A stretch of DNA of 64,000 bases from Tetrahymena thermophila SB210. Its lineage: Eukaryota; Ciliophora; Oligohymenophorea; Hymenostomatida; Tetrahymenidae. Position numbers and translations under genes: made by a program. Numbering within the stretch: the first letter of the stretch is position 1; each line of letters starts with the position of its first letter. The notes beneath the pieces are model-generated. The model was not told where the DNA came from, ran no database searches, and was given only the letters and a program-made list of their open reading frames with translations. The stretch is from assembly GCF_000189635.1 (NCBI RefSeq), contig NW_002476413.1, forward strand, positions 558,001-622,000, in the 5' to 3' direction. Of this stretch, positions 34,257-49,752 are shown piece by piece.

Positions 34257-37200
34257 ATGAAAAAGCAGTCATCATGTAATTTGCTATTAAAAAATCATGT
34301 TTTTACTTTCTTTTATACATCATTTTATATTAAATAGCATCAGAAAAATTCTAAAAAGATAGAGAATTATGGCTGACAAACAATGCTTAAGAGGATATTA
34401 CTCTAAGCAGTTTTAGTAAAAATGTAGATAAAGTAAAATAAAATAATTATAGATAAAACGGCTTAGTTACTGGGACTATATTCTTTAATGAGACTTCAGC
34501 ATAGAAATAATTACAAAATTAGATCAATTAAAACATGGTTAAGAATTGCTAATTGAATTAGAATGCTTCGCCATCAAGCTACGTATTTTAAAAGAAATAA
34601 AATAAATTAGAAGAAGAAATCATAAAAAATGGAGTAAGAACATCAATTAGTAGTTCTGAAAATTAGCAGGATTAAGATGATACTATTAGGAATATAGTTC
34701 ATAAAGTTGAAATCGACTCTGAAGGTATCATACAAGAAAAAACATATAAGCAAGTGATTGATTAGCAGATTTAAAGAGAAAATCATCTCAAGAATTTATA
34801 AAATAAATACAGATAAAATCATATTAAGGTAGAAGATAATGAAGATGAAAAAAGCTCACTTAAGTTGCTAAAGTCAGCACAATTTAATAAAATCACAGAA
34901 AGCGATAATTGCAAAACTTAAAATAAAATGTAAGTCAAAAGTAAAGCTCAATAAGATTTGCAGTTAAACTATAGTTATGTTTCCTTTGATGATAATGGAG
35001 AAAATTTTATGACCAATCAGACAGAAGAATAGAGTGAATTTAATACCAAGTAGAGTTGTAACAATAAAAATAAGTTTTCTTCGATTTCATCATCTTCTAC
35101 AGGCATTTATCAGAAGAAAATAGAGGAGGTTCAATAAGAGTTAAAAGAAAAGATAAGTTTTTTGATTGCCTTAGAAGAGGAGCTGCTTGAAACAAAAACT
35201 TAGCTAAATATGCAAAAATTAGAAAATTCATCTCACAAAGAAAGAATTAACAAATTATAAAAAGACAATCATTTAATGCAAAAATAGATAACCCAAATGG
35301 GTGAAACAATAAAGAACCTTGAGAAAGCCAGCAATTCGTTAGTTAATTAAATTTTGCTGATCAAAAATAATAACGAATTTAATGTCAGCAAAGAACATTA
35401 GAGTAGTGTCAATAATTTAAATGATAGTTGTGTTAACTCTTTAGCTAATTATCAAGAATATCTAAACGATATAGTAAAAAGTAATATAAATTTAAGAATA
35501 AGTCTAGAAGAATTAAACTAAAAGTACGGTTAGCTTAAAAGTTAAATCAATTCAACAGTCTTTACTCACAGTTCTCCCGTTTCAACTAGAACTTAAAATC
35601 TTTAGCTTGAATCAACTCTCAGCACTGTAATAGATTTATTATTTTTTTAAATAATTTTGGTATTTTTATTTCTATTTTAGAATAATTATTTTGGAGCAGT
35701 AGTTTTATATTTAATAGAATAATAAATATTATATAGTGAATTATTTTAAATTTTATTAAATAATATTTATTTCCTATTATATTTCTATTTCTGAATCGAG
35801 AAATGATTATTCACAAATATTCTAACAAAATTGTGTTATTTTAACTAAAAAGAAATTTAAAAAGAAGTTTTATTTTTATATTTTTAATATTTTAAATAAA
35901 AAAAAGAATAAATACAGAAGTAGCTTTTTAAAGGATATGTAAGATAGTCTTGAATGCAGAAGAAGTGTATCACCCTCAAATATCTCTAGTAAGAGTAGAA
36001 CTAGTATGAGTCCTATTCAAGGAGGAATGAATATTGAGGAATTTGAAAAAAATTTGAGCTACAGTAAGTAGCAAGCATAGTTTAGTTTGCAAGGAAGGGT
36101 TAGAGAAATAAAGGATTCGTGTGATAAGTTTGTGAATAAATATCTCAAGAATAAAAGAAGAAACTGCTCTGATGAAAAAGAAAGATAGTTTTTTGTTGAA
36201 TTAGATAACGAATTTTAATTGATTAATAACAATATCTAGAAAATGGAATCTTATTTGGAGGAGGTTAAATTTGAAAATGAATCAAGAGTAAAAAATGCTA
36301 GATAATAATTTGAAACAACTTTAAAAGAAATAGAATAAATTAAGAAGATTGCTGAGGAAAGAAATAAAATATTAATAGATCAAGTTAAATAGATTGAGCA
36401 ACAGAATATCAGTCTGAATAAAACAGTTGAGAATTATAAAGGTTCGTTAATGGAGAATGAGAAGGGATTAGATGAATCACGTCTTAAATTAGAGACTTAT
36501 TAAAAGAGTACTGAAGATTACTAAATAATGCTAAAACAAGTTAATGAGACTTTGGCACTTAAAAATGAAGAACTAGTTTAAATGAAGGTGTATAGAGATA
36601 ATCTGGAGTAAGATTTAAACTAGAAGGTTTTAAATATTAAAGAACTAAAATTAGAAAACAATGAGAACAGCTAGTTTATTAGAAAACTTCAAGAACAAAT
36701 TATAGCATTATAAAAGGAGATATAAGATAAGCAGGAAGCTCTCTCTAAATCTTAGGAGTTTGCTTAGCAGCTTAGAGAAGAGACTGAACGAAAAGCGAGC
36801 TCAATTTAAAGAGACAATTACTAAATTCAAAATAAAGAGAAAGAGTTTCTTGAAAAGGAAATCAAATTTAAGGAAAGAGAAAATTAACTTCTAAATGAGT
36901 TATCTCAAAGGGATTAAATTATTTCTAATCTACAGGATTAAATAAATGAATTAAATCAATCTCACTTAATTAATAAAATAGAATCTGAAAATTAATGCCT
37001 TAAAACTGAATTAGATAACCTCAAATAAATAAAATCTGAATTCGAGAACAATTTTAACATTTTATAAACACAAATCACAGCATTAAAATCAGAAAACAAG
37101 GAATTAAAAAATGTAAATTTTTTATTACTTACAAATTAAATTTTCTTTTTAGATTTAAAAATTGACATTAATTTTTTGATTTTTATTTCAATATTAAGGA

Positions 37201-39422
37201 TGAAGTAGAAAGAAAACTATTGCAATATGAAAAATATATTTAGCTTGAGGTAAATAATAATTCTGATATAATTTATCTTAAGTTGTCTTTTATTAAAGCA
37301 AAAGCTAGGTTTACAGTAAACTGATATTTTACTTTTGGTAGAGAAGTTGCCTTTGGCTGAACAAGAACTTCAAAATATTGTTGCCTTAAATGAAAAACTA
37401 TAAAACGAGATAAGTAAATTAAAATAAGAAAAAACAGATAGTGAAAAGGGATAAAAAGATTGGAAAAGTAAATATGAAAAGAGTAATTAAGAAGTTAAAC
37501 ATATCCAAGAACAATTTAATCAAGAAAGAGATTTGCTGAAGGAAAATATAAAGCAGCAGGTACAAATGAATTAACAGTTATAGAAGTAGAATTAGACAAT
37601 TATGAAAAACTGTGAAATCACTAAGTAAGGCTAAATTAATTTAGAGACTTAAATTAAGAATCTAACTGAAGAAAATGAGCTGCTTTCTTAAAAGTGCATT
37701 AAACTTGAAGATTGTTTACAGTTATTAGTTAAGGAAAGGGAGCTAATTAAGAAATAATAGAATGAAAATAAATTAAAAGAACTTTCATCTTCTGAACAAA
37801 ATGTAATTTAGAGTATTGGCAGTGCTTCTTAAAAATAAGTTCTTTAAAAAAATCCATAAAAAAATGATAAAAAAGACTAATTAAGAATCAGCACATCAAA
37901 AGATTAAGTTAATCATGTTGAAAGATTGTAAACAAGTGTTTCACCATCTAATTCAAGAAGCTCTAAGCAATCAACGAAAGTGATTAAAAATTTAAATTAA
38001 AACTCTTCAAATGGGAGTGCAAATAATAATTTAAACTAGGCTAACAATACTAAACAAATAAACTAGCAACCTGTTAGCAGCAGCATTACCAAATAGAAAC
38101 AATCCCAAAATAGTTAAATTTTATCCAATAGCATTCAAAGCTAATCTTCAGCTAAAAGTTTTATCAATACTAACAGAAGCTAATAACAATTGACATCTTC
38201 TTAACAAATTAAGTAAATGCAATAGTTTCATGCTATGCAAGGTATATAGCAGCATTAGCTTGCCTCTTTAAGCCCTATGTCTTAATAAAAATATTAATAA
38301 GCTAACAATTAATCAATTTAATCTAACTCTAGTGGTAAAAACAGTAATCTTGCCTTATAATCAATTTCGCCTAAAAATATTTTAAGAAGTCAAGAATTGA
38401 AATCAAAACAATTTACTGAAAAAGAAAATAATTCCTGTTTGTAATAGGAATAAAGTATTAAAATTTCTTAACTGATATAAAGCAATTAATTCAATAACAA
38501 TAGCAACAGTTTAATTCAGTCTCTTTCTGGAAATTCGTTCACTCCTAACAATAAGAATTCAAATAATTTCAATGGACCTTAAAATTTATTAAATAGTTAA
38601 CATTTTAGGTAAACTAATTAAAACAGTAACTGTGAATACGCCAAAGAAAATTCTAATAGAATTCTTAATACTAATTAATTAAGTAATTACCAATAAGATG
38701 ATGAAAATTAGGAAAATTAAAAATATTTTGCTTAAGAAAATGAAAATACCTATAATGTTGAAGAGAGTGGAACTATTTACACTAATAGAATCCAAGAAAA
38801 GCCATCTTACTCACATAATGAAGACTGTAAGATAACATCAGATGAAGGATATTCAAATACTATGCATACAATAAACTTTTATGAAGACTCAAATAATTAA
38901 CAATGGAAAATTAAATCTCTGAGAGATCACCCATATGAGATAGTAAAAAAGAATGATAAAAATATGAACCAAACATTTGCAGAGGCTGACTAATATGAAG
39001 ATTTTGAGGAGAGAAAAGATTTTGATCCTATTTAATAACAACAATAGGAGAGGTTTGAGAGAGAGATTAATCTAAGAGAACAAGAGCAAAGAGAGCTTTT
39101 CTAAAACAAATTGAATGATTAAAAATATACCCAGCATCATCAAAATAATAATTAAATTTAGGATATTGAATAAAATTAAATTTGGAATGAGTAATAAATT
39201 AGATAAGATTTATAATAAAAAGATACGTTCGAAAATTAATCAGAAAACGACAGCTATTAATAGTAATTGCTCGAATAAGGTTAATAGTAAATAAGATAGA
39301 TCCATGAAGGTTTCAGTTTTAATAACGAAATGTAACGTGGCAAATTCATGTTCTAGCAATAACTTAATAATATCAATTTTAGTGATGAAGCATTCTAAAC
39401 AGAACAGTATTCTTTTAATTGA
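34257..39422 (+). CDS. Large coiled-coil protein with Gln/Asn/Ser-rich C-terminus
   Basis: Best read as one 1,547-residue gene in five exons: 34257-34275, 34338-35626, 35907-37112, 37199-37249 and 37344-39422, all phase-consistent. The 19-base first exon (MKKQSS) restores an ATG. Residues about 264-340 and 480-960 have long Leu/Glu/Lys/Gln heptads, so a rod-like dimeric protein is expected, perhaps of the cytoskeleton or basal body. About 1000-1400 is Gln/Asn/Ser-rich and disordered, followed by a charged FEREINLREQEQRELF helix. The 280-bp third intron is the weak point. If it is not spliced, there are two genes, the second starting at ATG 35937. The stop at 39420 arises in the first copy of a duplicated 3' end by one extra T. 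No catalytic domain is visible. Confidence 0.72.
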
Positions 39423-39665
39423 TACCATGTTTCTTTATAAGTCTAAATATAGCAAGCACATATAATTCACTCAAAGCTGTCAGAATATTTAGAAATTGCA
39501 ATTAATTTTCTATCAATAACTTAATAATATCAATTTTAGTGATGAAGCATTCTAAACAGAACAGTATTCTTAAATTGATAGCATGTTTCTTTATAAGTCT
39601 AAATATAGCAAGCACATATAAAGAGTTCACTTAAAGCTGTCGAATATTTAGAAAGTGCATTAACA
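39357..39665. repeat. Tandem duplication of a gene's 3' end, offset 157 bp
   Basis: CAATAACTTAATAATATCAA and the following about 140 bp occur twice, at about 39356 and 39513. Copy 1 carries the last codons of the coiled-coil gene and reads TCTTTTAATTGA, a stop. Copy 2 lacks one T (TCTTAAATTGAT) and would continue in frame for about 45 codons. Copy 2 is now 3' UTR. Confidence 0.85.
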
Positions 39666-40263
39666 AAATTTAATTAAATTTATATTAAAAATAATCAATT
39701 TACTCTAAATACTGCTTTATACTTACATTTATTTGTATTTAGTAATTAAAGTAAAATAAACAAAATAAATTTTTAAAATCTAAATATTTATTTTTCTATT
39801 TTTTTTAATTTTATTATAAAAATTTAAAAACTTTTTGAAAATCTGATAAAACTAATTATGTTTATTGCTATTTTTAACCATTATCATCAGTAAAAAATGA
39901 GGATATAAAAAAATTATCAAAATGAAAAACAAAAATTATTATTTAGGAATTTTGTTAGAAACAAATTTAAAATTTTATTTTTCTTTTATTTTTAATGAAT
40001 TCAATAATAAAAACCATTTTCTATTTTGAAATAATTGGCATTAACTTTAGTTAAATAAAATAATATTAGCAATAAAGTAAAATTCAAAAAAGATTTATTT
40101 TAGATAAATATCAAAATCAAAGCTAGTAAAAAAAAAACAAATAAGTATTTCTAGCTTATATTACATTTAGCCATGCTAAATTATGCTGTCTAGTATATTA
40201 TTTTAAAGAAATATTGTATATTTATTATTTTATTTAAGTAATCTATTTAGAAAAGCATAGCAA
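39666..40263. other. Intergenic, no feature seen
   Basis: About 600 bp of A/T-rich DNA after the duplicated gene end. Nothing else is readable in it. Confidence 0.5.
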
Positions 40264-40611
40264 ATGCAGTAGTTTTACCATAATAAAAAAATCTATTTAT
40301 AGTATAGAAAAATACAAGCAAGCATCTAGGCAATAAGGAATAAAAAATGATATCGCTAAAATGAATGCATAAATAAAAAGAATAGAGATAAACCCTAAGC
40401 TATTTATAAAAGATAAATAAATTAACTATGTGCTAAAGATTTGCTTGATATTGGGACATCTAAATAAGAAGAAAGAGTTAATCCATATTAATCATTCTAT
40501 GAATCATTGTAATTAAATTGTATTCTGACTCCAAAAGCTGAAAAGTATGTCATCAATTTGTAAAATGAAAATAAATGCAATTATCTATCCATTGTTTTTA
40601 TAATTATTTGA
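40264..40611 (+). CDS. Doubtful 116-codon ORF interrupted by one in-frame TGA
   Basis: The frame opens at ATG 40264 (MQQFYHNKKIYLQYRKIQ), meets TGA at 40348-40350, and continues in the same frame to TGA at 40609-40611. The downstream part reads like normal protein (AIYKRQINQLCAKDLLDIG; FYESLQLNCILTPKAEKY). A second frame over 40300-40510 is also open. Options are a small gene with an unseen intron, a decayed gene, readthrough, or selenocysteine (Tetrahymena uses UGA for both stop and Sec). No family is recognised, and a Cys-containing homologue would be needed to favour selenocysteine. Confidence 0.25.
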
Positions 40612-40904
40612 TGATTTATAATGCTTATTAGCAGTATCTATTTAAATATATTATTTCTAATTAATAAAAAATATTTATTGTTTCATCCATATAACATTTA
40701 AGCAAGTAAAACAAAACAAAAAATAACAATAAGAAGATCAGACACAAATTAACTAGCAAAAAAACAAACAAACAAACATAATCCTATTATACAAATTTAA
40801 AGGCTTAATAAATATTTGAAATCCCTATAAAAGAGCTTTAAATATTAAAAACAAGAACACAATCATCAACCTAAATTATACAAAAAATAGATAAATAGTA
40901 AGTT

Positions 40905-43900
40905 ATGAGTACAACAAACGGCGTTCATTAGCAGCATCGCACTGGCTAATAGTTCATAGTTTATCTAGACTAGAATGGTTCATTCCCAAATTCTCACGAA
41001 AAGTAGTATATAGTACACGCAAATGACTCAGTTACAATTACTTTAGATTCTAGCTGGCTTGAGCAGAAGACTCCTATCCTGTTAACCAACTACCCAGAGT
41101 TTGATAAGACCAAAAACTCATATATTCATCCTATAGCCCCTGAGATCACAGAAAGTTCAAGCATGACTATTTAAGAATCTGAATTGCTTAAAAAATATAA
41201 AATATTTACTGGATTTTATAATTCAGAAGGTTCTTGGCAAGTAGACTTGCAAATACAAGATTTTGATGGATCTTTGTTTCTCCAGGTCATTTTTATTCAA
41301 GGTGATTATTTACCTGGCTAAAGAGAGCCTCTTACCATTAAGAATTTCGGAGCTCCTGAATGGCTTATGATCTAGCCCAGGTTAACAGTTAATAAAAATC
41401 AGATAGGAATGGATTAAATAATTATTCAAACTGTTTTACCTTTTAGCTTAGGACATTCAAGCAAATGGTTAGAAATACTTAGAACCCAGACTAATTTAGG
41501 CTATAATGGTTTCCACTTCCCTCCCATCTAAAAGCTTGGTTTCTCTGGCTCTTATTATTCAATTAATGACTAGCTCAAGCCCAATCCTGATTTATTTGAT
41601 TAAAATGAAAAGGAGCCCTTCGCAGCCATGAAACAAATTGTAAATACAATAGAAACAGAAATGAACGCTCTCTCGTTCGTAGATATTTTACTTAACCACA
41701 CATCATTCGATAGTGAATGGCTGCTTTAACTCCCTGAAGCAGTGTATAATCCTGAGAATACTCCATAATTGGCTGTAGCTTTATAACTTGATGAAGCTAT
41801 CTAAAATTTTAGTGATAAACTAGCAACCCATCAAGTAAAGGAGTACTACAATGGTTCAAATAGGATAGAAAATGAAGAACAGCTTAGCGTGTTGATCGAA
41901 ATCATGAAAACTAAAATCTTCTATGGCATGAAGCTTGAAGAGTACTTCCTTTTGGATAAACAAGCCATTTCTACCAAGTTTTAGGAAGCAGTCAAAGGAA
42001 AAGGCCTAAAGTTAATCTAAAAAGAGCAAGATGTAGATGACGATGAAAATATCTTCTCAAGATCTGGATTCGATATCCTGAATGCTTTCATCAAGTAAAA
42101 CACAAGTAGTTTAGGTAAATTATAAAATAATTTTTGAAAAAACATAAAATAAAAACAAACTGCACCTTTATTTTTATTGACTATTTTTAACAATGAAAAG
42201 AAAATCAAGCTCTTACTTCTAATTCTACCAATTTATTAAATCCAAATAAAAACCAAGTTTATTAAACCAAAATAAAATTTGATTAAAAAAGATAAGCCAT
42301 CTATAAAATTTATTTAATTTCCCCAATTAGATAGATAAATTTTCATTTCAAATAGATATTGTAAGTAAATCTTTGTCGCAATAAATATTGCTAGAACTTA
42401 ATGAATGAAATAAATCGATCAATAAATAAATAAATAAATATCCATTCTAAAATTATTTACGCTCTAATAATTTAAACACTGAATCTAAAAACGAATTTCT
42501 CAAACTTACTTTTATGAATTTTACTTAAATGAATAAACAAACAATGATTAAATTATGATATTATATAGGTTCTAAAAGATATGGAGCAACTCTTGACATA
42601 AACAAGCTAATAGAAACAGAGATCTCCAAACAACCTACCCTCTTTTCATTGGAGGCTTTCGAAAGAGCATTAACCCATTTTAATTAAACATGGATGGATC
42701 GTTTTTACGAATATACCAATTAAGCTGTAGAGTCAACTAGAGGTTAAATTCGCTATTGGCATATAGATCTAGGAAGATTTGAAGTTACAAATTAATACTC
42801 ACTTGTTCCTAGATACTTTACTAAAATGAGTAATGGTAGATACGCTGCTAACAATGGTTGGATTATGGTAAAAATTTTATTTTAAAAAAAATAATTTCAA
42901 AAGCTGTTTAAAGAAAGATAAAGCAAATAAAAGCCATTCATTCATTTAGGATAAATAAACATATAGCAAAGTTAGCTATTTAAAACAATTAAAAAATAAA
43001 TCAAATAAAAAAGTTTAAATGTGAATGAAAATTATTTTATTTATTTATTTGATAACTAACTGTATAAATTCATGCAAATATTGCTATATTAAAAAAGAAT
43101 TATGACCCATTGAAGAACTTTGCAGATGATTAAGAATTTCACTACTATAGACGTACTATTTGCATTTGGGGAGATTTGATTAAGTTAAGGTATGGTTCAA
43201 GCAAAAAGGATTCACCAGGCTTATGGAAACGCATGAAAAAATATATCTAAGAAATGGCTAAAGTTTTCCATGGTTTCCGTTTAGATAACGCACATAGCAC
43301 TCCCCTTCATGTTGGTGAATATTTTATGAGAAAAGCTCGTAATGTAAATAAGAATTTAATGATTTTTGCAGAATTATTCACTGGTAATGGTGAGAAAGAT
43401 GCCATTTTTTGTAAAAGAATGGGTATTAATGCTCTTGTCCGTGAACTAAATCATAATAGAAACCCATTAGATCTTTACCATAACCTCCATTGGTTATCCA
43501 GATCTTAGGAGTCTAGTGTTGGTTCATTACCTCGTCTCTTTTAATTTGACTTTAACTCAAATCAAAAGAAAACCCATTTAGTTCCAACATAGACTAAGAG
43601 CATTGTTTACGACTAAACTCATGATAATGAGTCTACATTATCAATTTTTTCCCATTAGCAAACAGTTCCATTAATTGCATTAACCTCATTTAGTCATTTC
43701 GTTCAAGGTAATTAAATTAATAAATGTCATTCTTCTTCTTAAATTAATTTTAATTATTTCTTTGAAAAAAATTCCTTATCACAAATCAATAGGGTCTAAA
43801 ATTTCATTTATTTATTTTTTAAAATCAGAAAATTTATTTTATAATTAAAATTTACTGATTTTTAAAAAAAAAATTTATTTTTTAAATCCCTATTTCTATT

Positions 43901-46900
43901 TTTATAATTTTTTGATAAAAATTTTTCAAGTTTAATAACAATTTATTTAATTTGGTATTTAAAATTGCATGACCAAGTTAATTGCATTACTTATATTCTT
44001 TTTAAACTAATTCCTTTCAAATATAAAGGTACTGTGAGAGGTTTTGACGAATTATATCCTGAAAAGCTCAGTGTAGTTTCGGAAAGAAGAAAGTACTAGT
44101 CATAATTAGATTGCACATAGACAGAATTAGACAATATTCCTATAGAAGTAGGTATAGTGGCAACTCTTAAATTTTCTACTGAAAGCATAGAAATTAAAGG
44201 TAGTTGGGACAATTGGACAACAGGAATTAAAATGAATCATCACTCTGGTAATCATGAAACAGGAGTTTTCTAGTATTTAGCTAAATTCTAAGTTCCATCT
44301 GCTAACACAAGCTACGAATATAAATATATTATTGACGGAAAATGGATAGCTGATGAGACCAAGCCAATTAAAAATGAAAATAACTACTTTGATGTTCCTG
44401 AAAATGCTAATAATCTAACTTACTATAATAACTTATGTTTGCTCCGTAAAACATTTATTGAAATTAACTAAACCCTAAACAAGCATTATCCTTTTATTTT
44501 CTACTCTCATTATGACTATGGATTCTTATCTGTTATGAGAGAGACTTACTAGAAAGACTAATACTATTTCCTTATCAGCAGAACTGCCTTATGTGAAAAC
44601 GATTCTAAGGTAATAAATTAATTAGAAAGGTTTTAAATTATTTTAAAATATTTTTATGAAAAAATAAATAGGTCAATGTAGAAATAGAGTGTCCTGGAAT
44701 TATTTAATCAATTGAAGGAATATATAGTGTAAATTTGATGCTAAATTAAAAGATAGTTTATATAAATAAATACATATAATATAGGCTAGTGATTCAATAG
44801 ATGTAGATGGTAATAGAGTTAAGAACCATGAAATATTAACTGGCCTGAAAACCAAAATATATAAAGAGTTCAATCTTTTTAAGTATGGTGAATTGAAGTT
44901 TAATTAGCAAACTATGAAACATACAATTCACTTCTTCAATGCTCCTCCATCATTATCAATTGTTATTAAATGTACTTTGCATGCAACTTAAAAGCAAGGA
45001 ATTGAGAGATTAAATTATATGCTTCACCATATTCAAGATGACGAAATTTTAGCATTGTATAGGCCATTAAAAACAGAAGATATAAATTACCTCTTCTTCT
45101 CATCTGAGCAAGAAGAGCATGAGAGAAGTGGCTATGGAATGTTTAACATTCCAAATAAAGGAAATTTATTATTTGGAGGTTTAGCAGGTAAAAAGATTGA
45201 TTGATTGATTGATTGATTCATTATGAAAATAAAAATATTTGTATGTATGTTTAATAGGTAAAATAACTGTATTCAATTTTTATTAAAAGGTGTATTCAAA
45301 GATGTCAATGAAGCATGTTTATACAACGATTTAGGCAAGCCTCTTTTTGTAAACTTGAGAGAAGGCTATTGGTACTTAGACTATATCATTAATAGATTGA
45401 ATAAATATGAGGGAAATTTGACTTAAATTACTGGATACATTTAATCTTATTTCGATTTATTAAAAGTAATTCCTAAGTATTTAATTCCTCACTATTTCAG
45501 TTAGTTCATTTTGCAAATTCAATTGCATGCTCATAAAATTACTGCCTCCAAATTGAAAGGAGAAGCCCTCAAATTAAGCTCTTCATTCCACAAAAACCTA
45601 CTATTTGCAAATTACTAATTCTTGTCTGTACTTCCTTCAACTCATTTCGATGAATATTCGCTTTCAATGGCTGCTGGTCTACCACACTTCACTACTGGAT
45701 GGGCTAGATGCTGGGGAAGAGATACATTCATTTCCTTGAGAGGTAAATTTAATTAATTTTTGTTTGTTTTTGAATTTTATATATTAACAAAAAAATAAAA
45801 TAAAAGGTACTCTTTTGATTCCAGGTTTGTACGAAGAGGCAAAGTCTATAATATGTATGTTTGCTTCGACTCTCAGACATGGCTTAATCCCTAACTTATT
45901 AGATAACGGAAAAAGCCCAAGATATAACTGTAGAGATGCTTGCTGGTGGTTTGTAAAAGGTGTCAAAGACTATATTTAGTTTACAAATGACACCTAAATT
46001 TTAAAGAAAGAAATTAAGATGCGTTTCTTGAGTGATGATTTTATGGAACATTATGATAAGGAGAGCAAAGGATAAGTTAAAAAAATGCTATTACAAGATA
46101 TCATCTTTGAAATCTTCTAAAAGCATGCCAAGGGAATACATTTTAGAGAGTGGAAAGCTGGTTGGGAAATAGACTCAAATATGGATACTGAAGGTTTCAA
46201 CATTCACTTAAAGCTTGATGAAGTAACTGGTTTTATTTTTGGTGGTAACATGAGAAACTGTCTAACCTGGATGGATAAGATGGGTTCTTCTACAAAGGCA
46301 GGCAATAAAGGTATTCCAGCAACTAGCAGGTAAAAAAATTAAGTTTTTAAATTAGACAAATTGTTAAATTTTATTTTAAAAATAAAAGAGATGGAGCTCC
46401 TATCGAAATGACCGCAATTTTAAAATGTTGTTTAGATTTTGTGAACAGCTGTCCTGATTTCCCATACAAAGAGGTGGAAACAGCTTCAGGAAAGAAATTA
46501 ACTTTTAGATAATGGGGATCACTAATATCTGCAAACTTTGAAAAGTGCTATTGGATACCAAACAAGTTACCTAGCATGGATAATATGTCTGATAAATTAT
46601 TCAAATACATAACTAGAAAAGGTATTTACAAAGACCTCTACAACTCATCTATTCCTCGTTGTGATTTCTAGCTTAGACCAAATGCATGTATCGCTATTGC
46701 CTTGGCTCCAGAATTATTTACACCTCAAAATGCTCTCTTCCATCTTGCAACTGTCGAAGGTGTTCTTATTGATTAAAACAGCTTAGGTGTTAAAACTCTT
46801 GATAAGCTTGCATAAGAGTATGTCCCATATTATGACAATTCTGATGATGGTATTTAGCCAAAAACAGCTCATGGATTCTGCTACCATAATGGACCTGTAA

Positions 46901-47231
46901 GATAGATAAATAAAATCAAATAAATTAAAATCTTTTAATTATTTTTTTTCTAATTAAATAGGAATGGGTATGGATGTATGGTTATTTCTTGAAGGCATTA
47001 CTAGAAATCAATAGAAAAGTTCCATAATTCACAAAAGAAAAATTGATGAGCTACTTAGCAAACCACAAGCGTCATATTATTAAGAGCGAATGGCTGTCTC
47101 TCCCTGAAATGACTAATCAAAATGGTGAATACAATAATTTCTCCTGCCAAAGTTAGGCATGGTCAATTGCAACTTTAGTAGAAGTTTGCTATGACAGTAT
47201 TTAGCTTCCTGTTAAAACTCTTGCCAAGTGA
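40905..47231 (+). CDS. AGL: Glycogen debranching enzyme (AGL type, GH13 + GH133) with an inserted CBM48 module
   Basis: A bifunctional cytosolic enzyme that trims glycogen branches: 4-alpha-glucanotransferase, then amylo-1,6-glucosidase. Ten exons with consistent phases: 40905-42114, 42569-42867, 43098-43707, 44029-44609, 44672-44728, 44785-45187, 45290-45742, 45807-46329, 46389-46896 and 46962-47231, giving 1,637 residues (human AGL 1,532). GH13 marks: [20 protein letters not shown] near 198-217, nucleophile Asp566 in GFRLDN, acid/base Glu595 in AELFTG, and Asp679 in THDNES. GH133 marks: FRCWGRDTF-like [15 protein letters not shown] near 1190, then [26 protein letters not shown] and the C-terminal helical barrel. 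Uniquely, residues about 746-835 read as an AMPK-beta-type CBM48 with Trp769, Lys805 and Trp812 at the carbohydrate-contact positions. It lies between the two catalytic halves. All catalytic residues seen are intact. Confidence 0.95.
45195..45218. repeat. GATT tetranucleotide repeat in a debranching-enzyme intron
   Basis: Successive GATT units lie just inside the intron that follows exon 6 (45188-45289). Confidence 0.8.
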
Positions 47232-48035
47232 TTTTTTTATATCTCATTTATTTTAATCTAATTTCGTTATAAAATTAATTATAATATTTATTTTATCAAA
47301 ATCGTAAAAACATTTCTGTTATTTTTAAACTTTAATGCGATAGTATTTTTAACTCAATTATAAATTTCAACATTCTAATAAAAGTTATTTTACATTTTTC
47401 GTTTATTTGTTTAATTTTATTTATATTTAATGTGTTTAATTTTCCTAAAATTAGAATTATTTTTGAAAAATTCTTTAGTAAAATTGGGATTTATTTATTT
47501 TAAGTTTTGTAAGAGATTTATTCTATAAAATAAACAAAAACTTAACTAAGAATGCTTCTTAAATTATTTTAAATAAATATTAAATTTGACTTAGAAAATA
47601 TTTTAAATTCTTTAAAATAAATTATTACTTCAGTGGTAAATTTAAATTTAAAAAATAATAAATAATCTTTGTTATTTGAGCTACTTTTAGAATTTTTTTT
47701 ATTTAAAAATGAATATTTTTATTTAAGTTTTGTAAATTTCACTTTAATTTTTTTTAATTAAAAACAAAAATTTCATAAAAGTTAAGTAATTTATTAGGTT
47801 ATTCATTTAATTTTAAAGTAACCTGAAAAAAGTGTATCGATTTTTACTAAAACAGCTTTTAAATTAAAATGTAAGTAAACATGTAATTCAAGCTAACAAT
47901 AAAAGAAAAAGAAATTTTATTTTTAAGGAGATTTGTTTATTTTATTAAAAATGGTGATTTTACAAACAAAAATTAAATGGATTTAATTAATAAGCTTGTA
48001 AGTTTGTTTATTATAATAAATATAGATCAAACAGA
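47232..48035. other. Convergent intergenic region
   Basis: About 800 bp between the stop codons of the debranching enzyme (plus) and the aspartic protease (minus). A/T-rich with no gene; it must hold both 3' UTRs. Confidence 0.5.

Positions 48036-49752
<1,717 letters not shown>

Noticed and set aside
34257-39422. Two separate coiled-coil genes
   Set aside because: A phase-0 GT..AG intron joins them and the upstream frame has no good stop before turning into A/T-rich sequence; kept as one gene but flagged.
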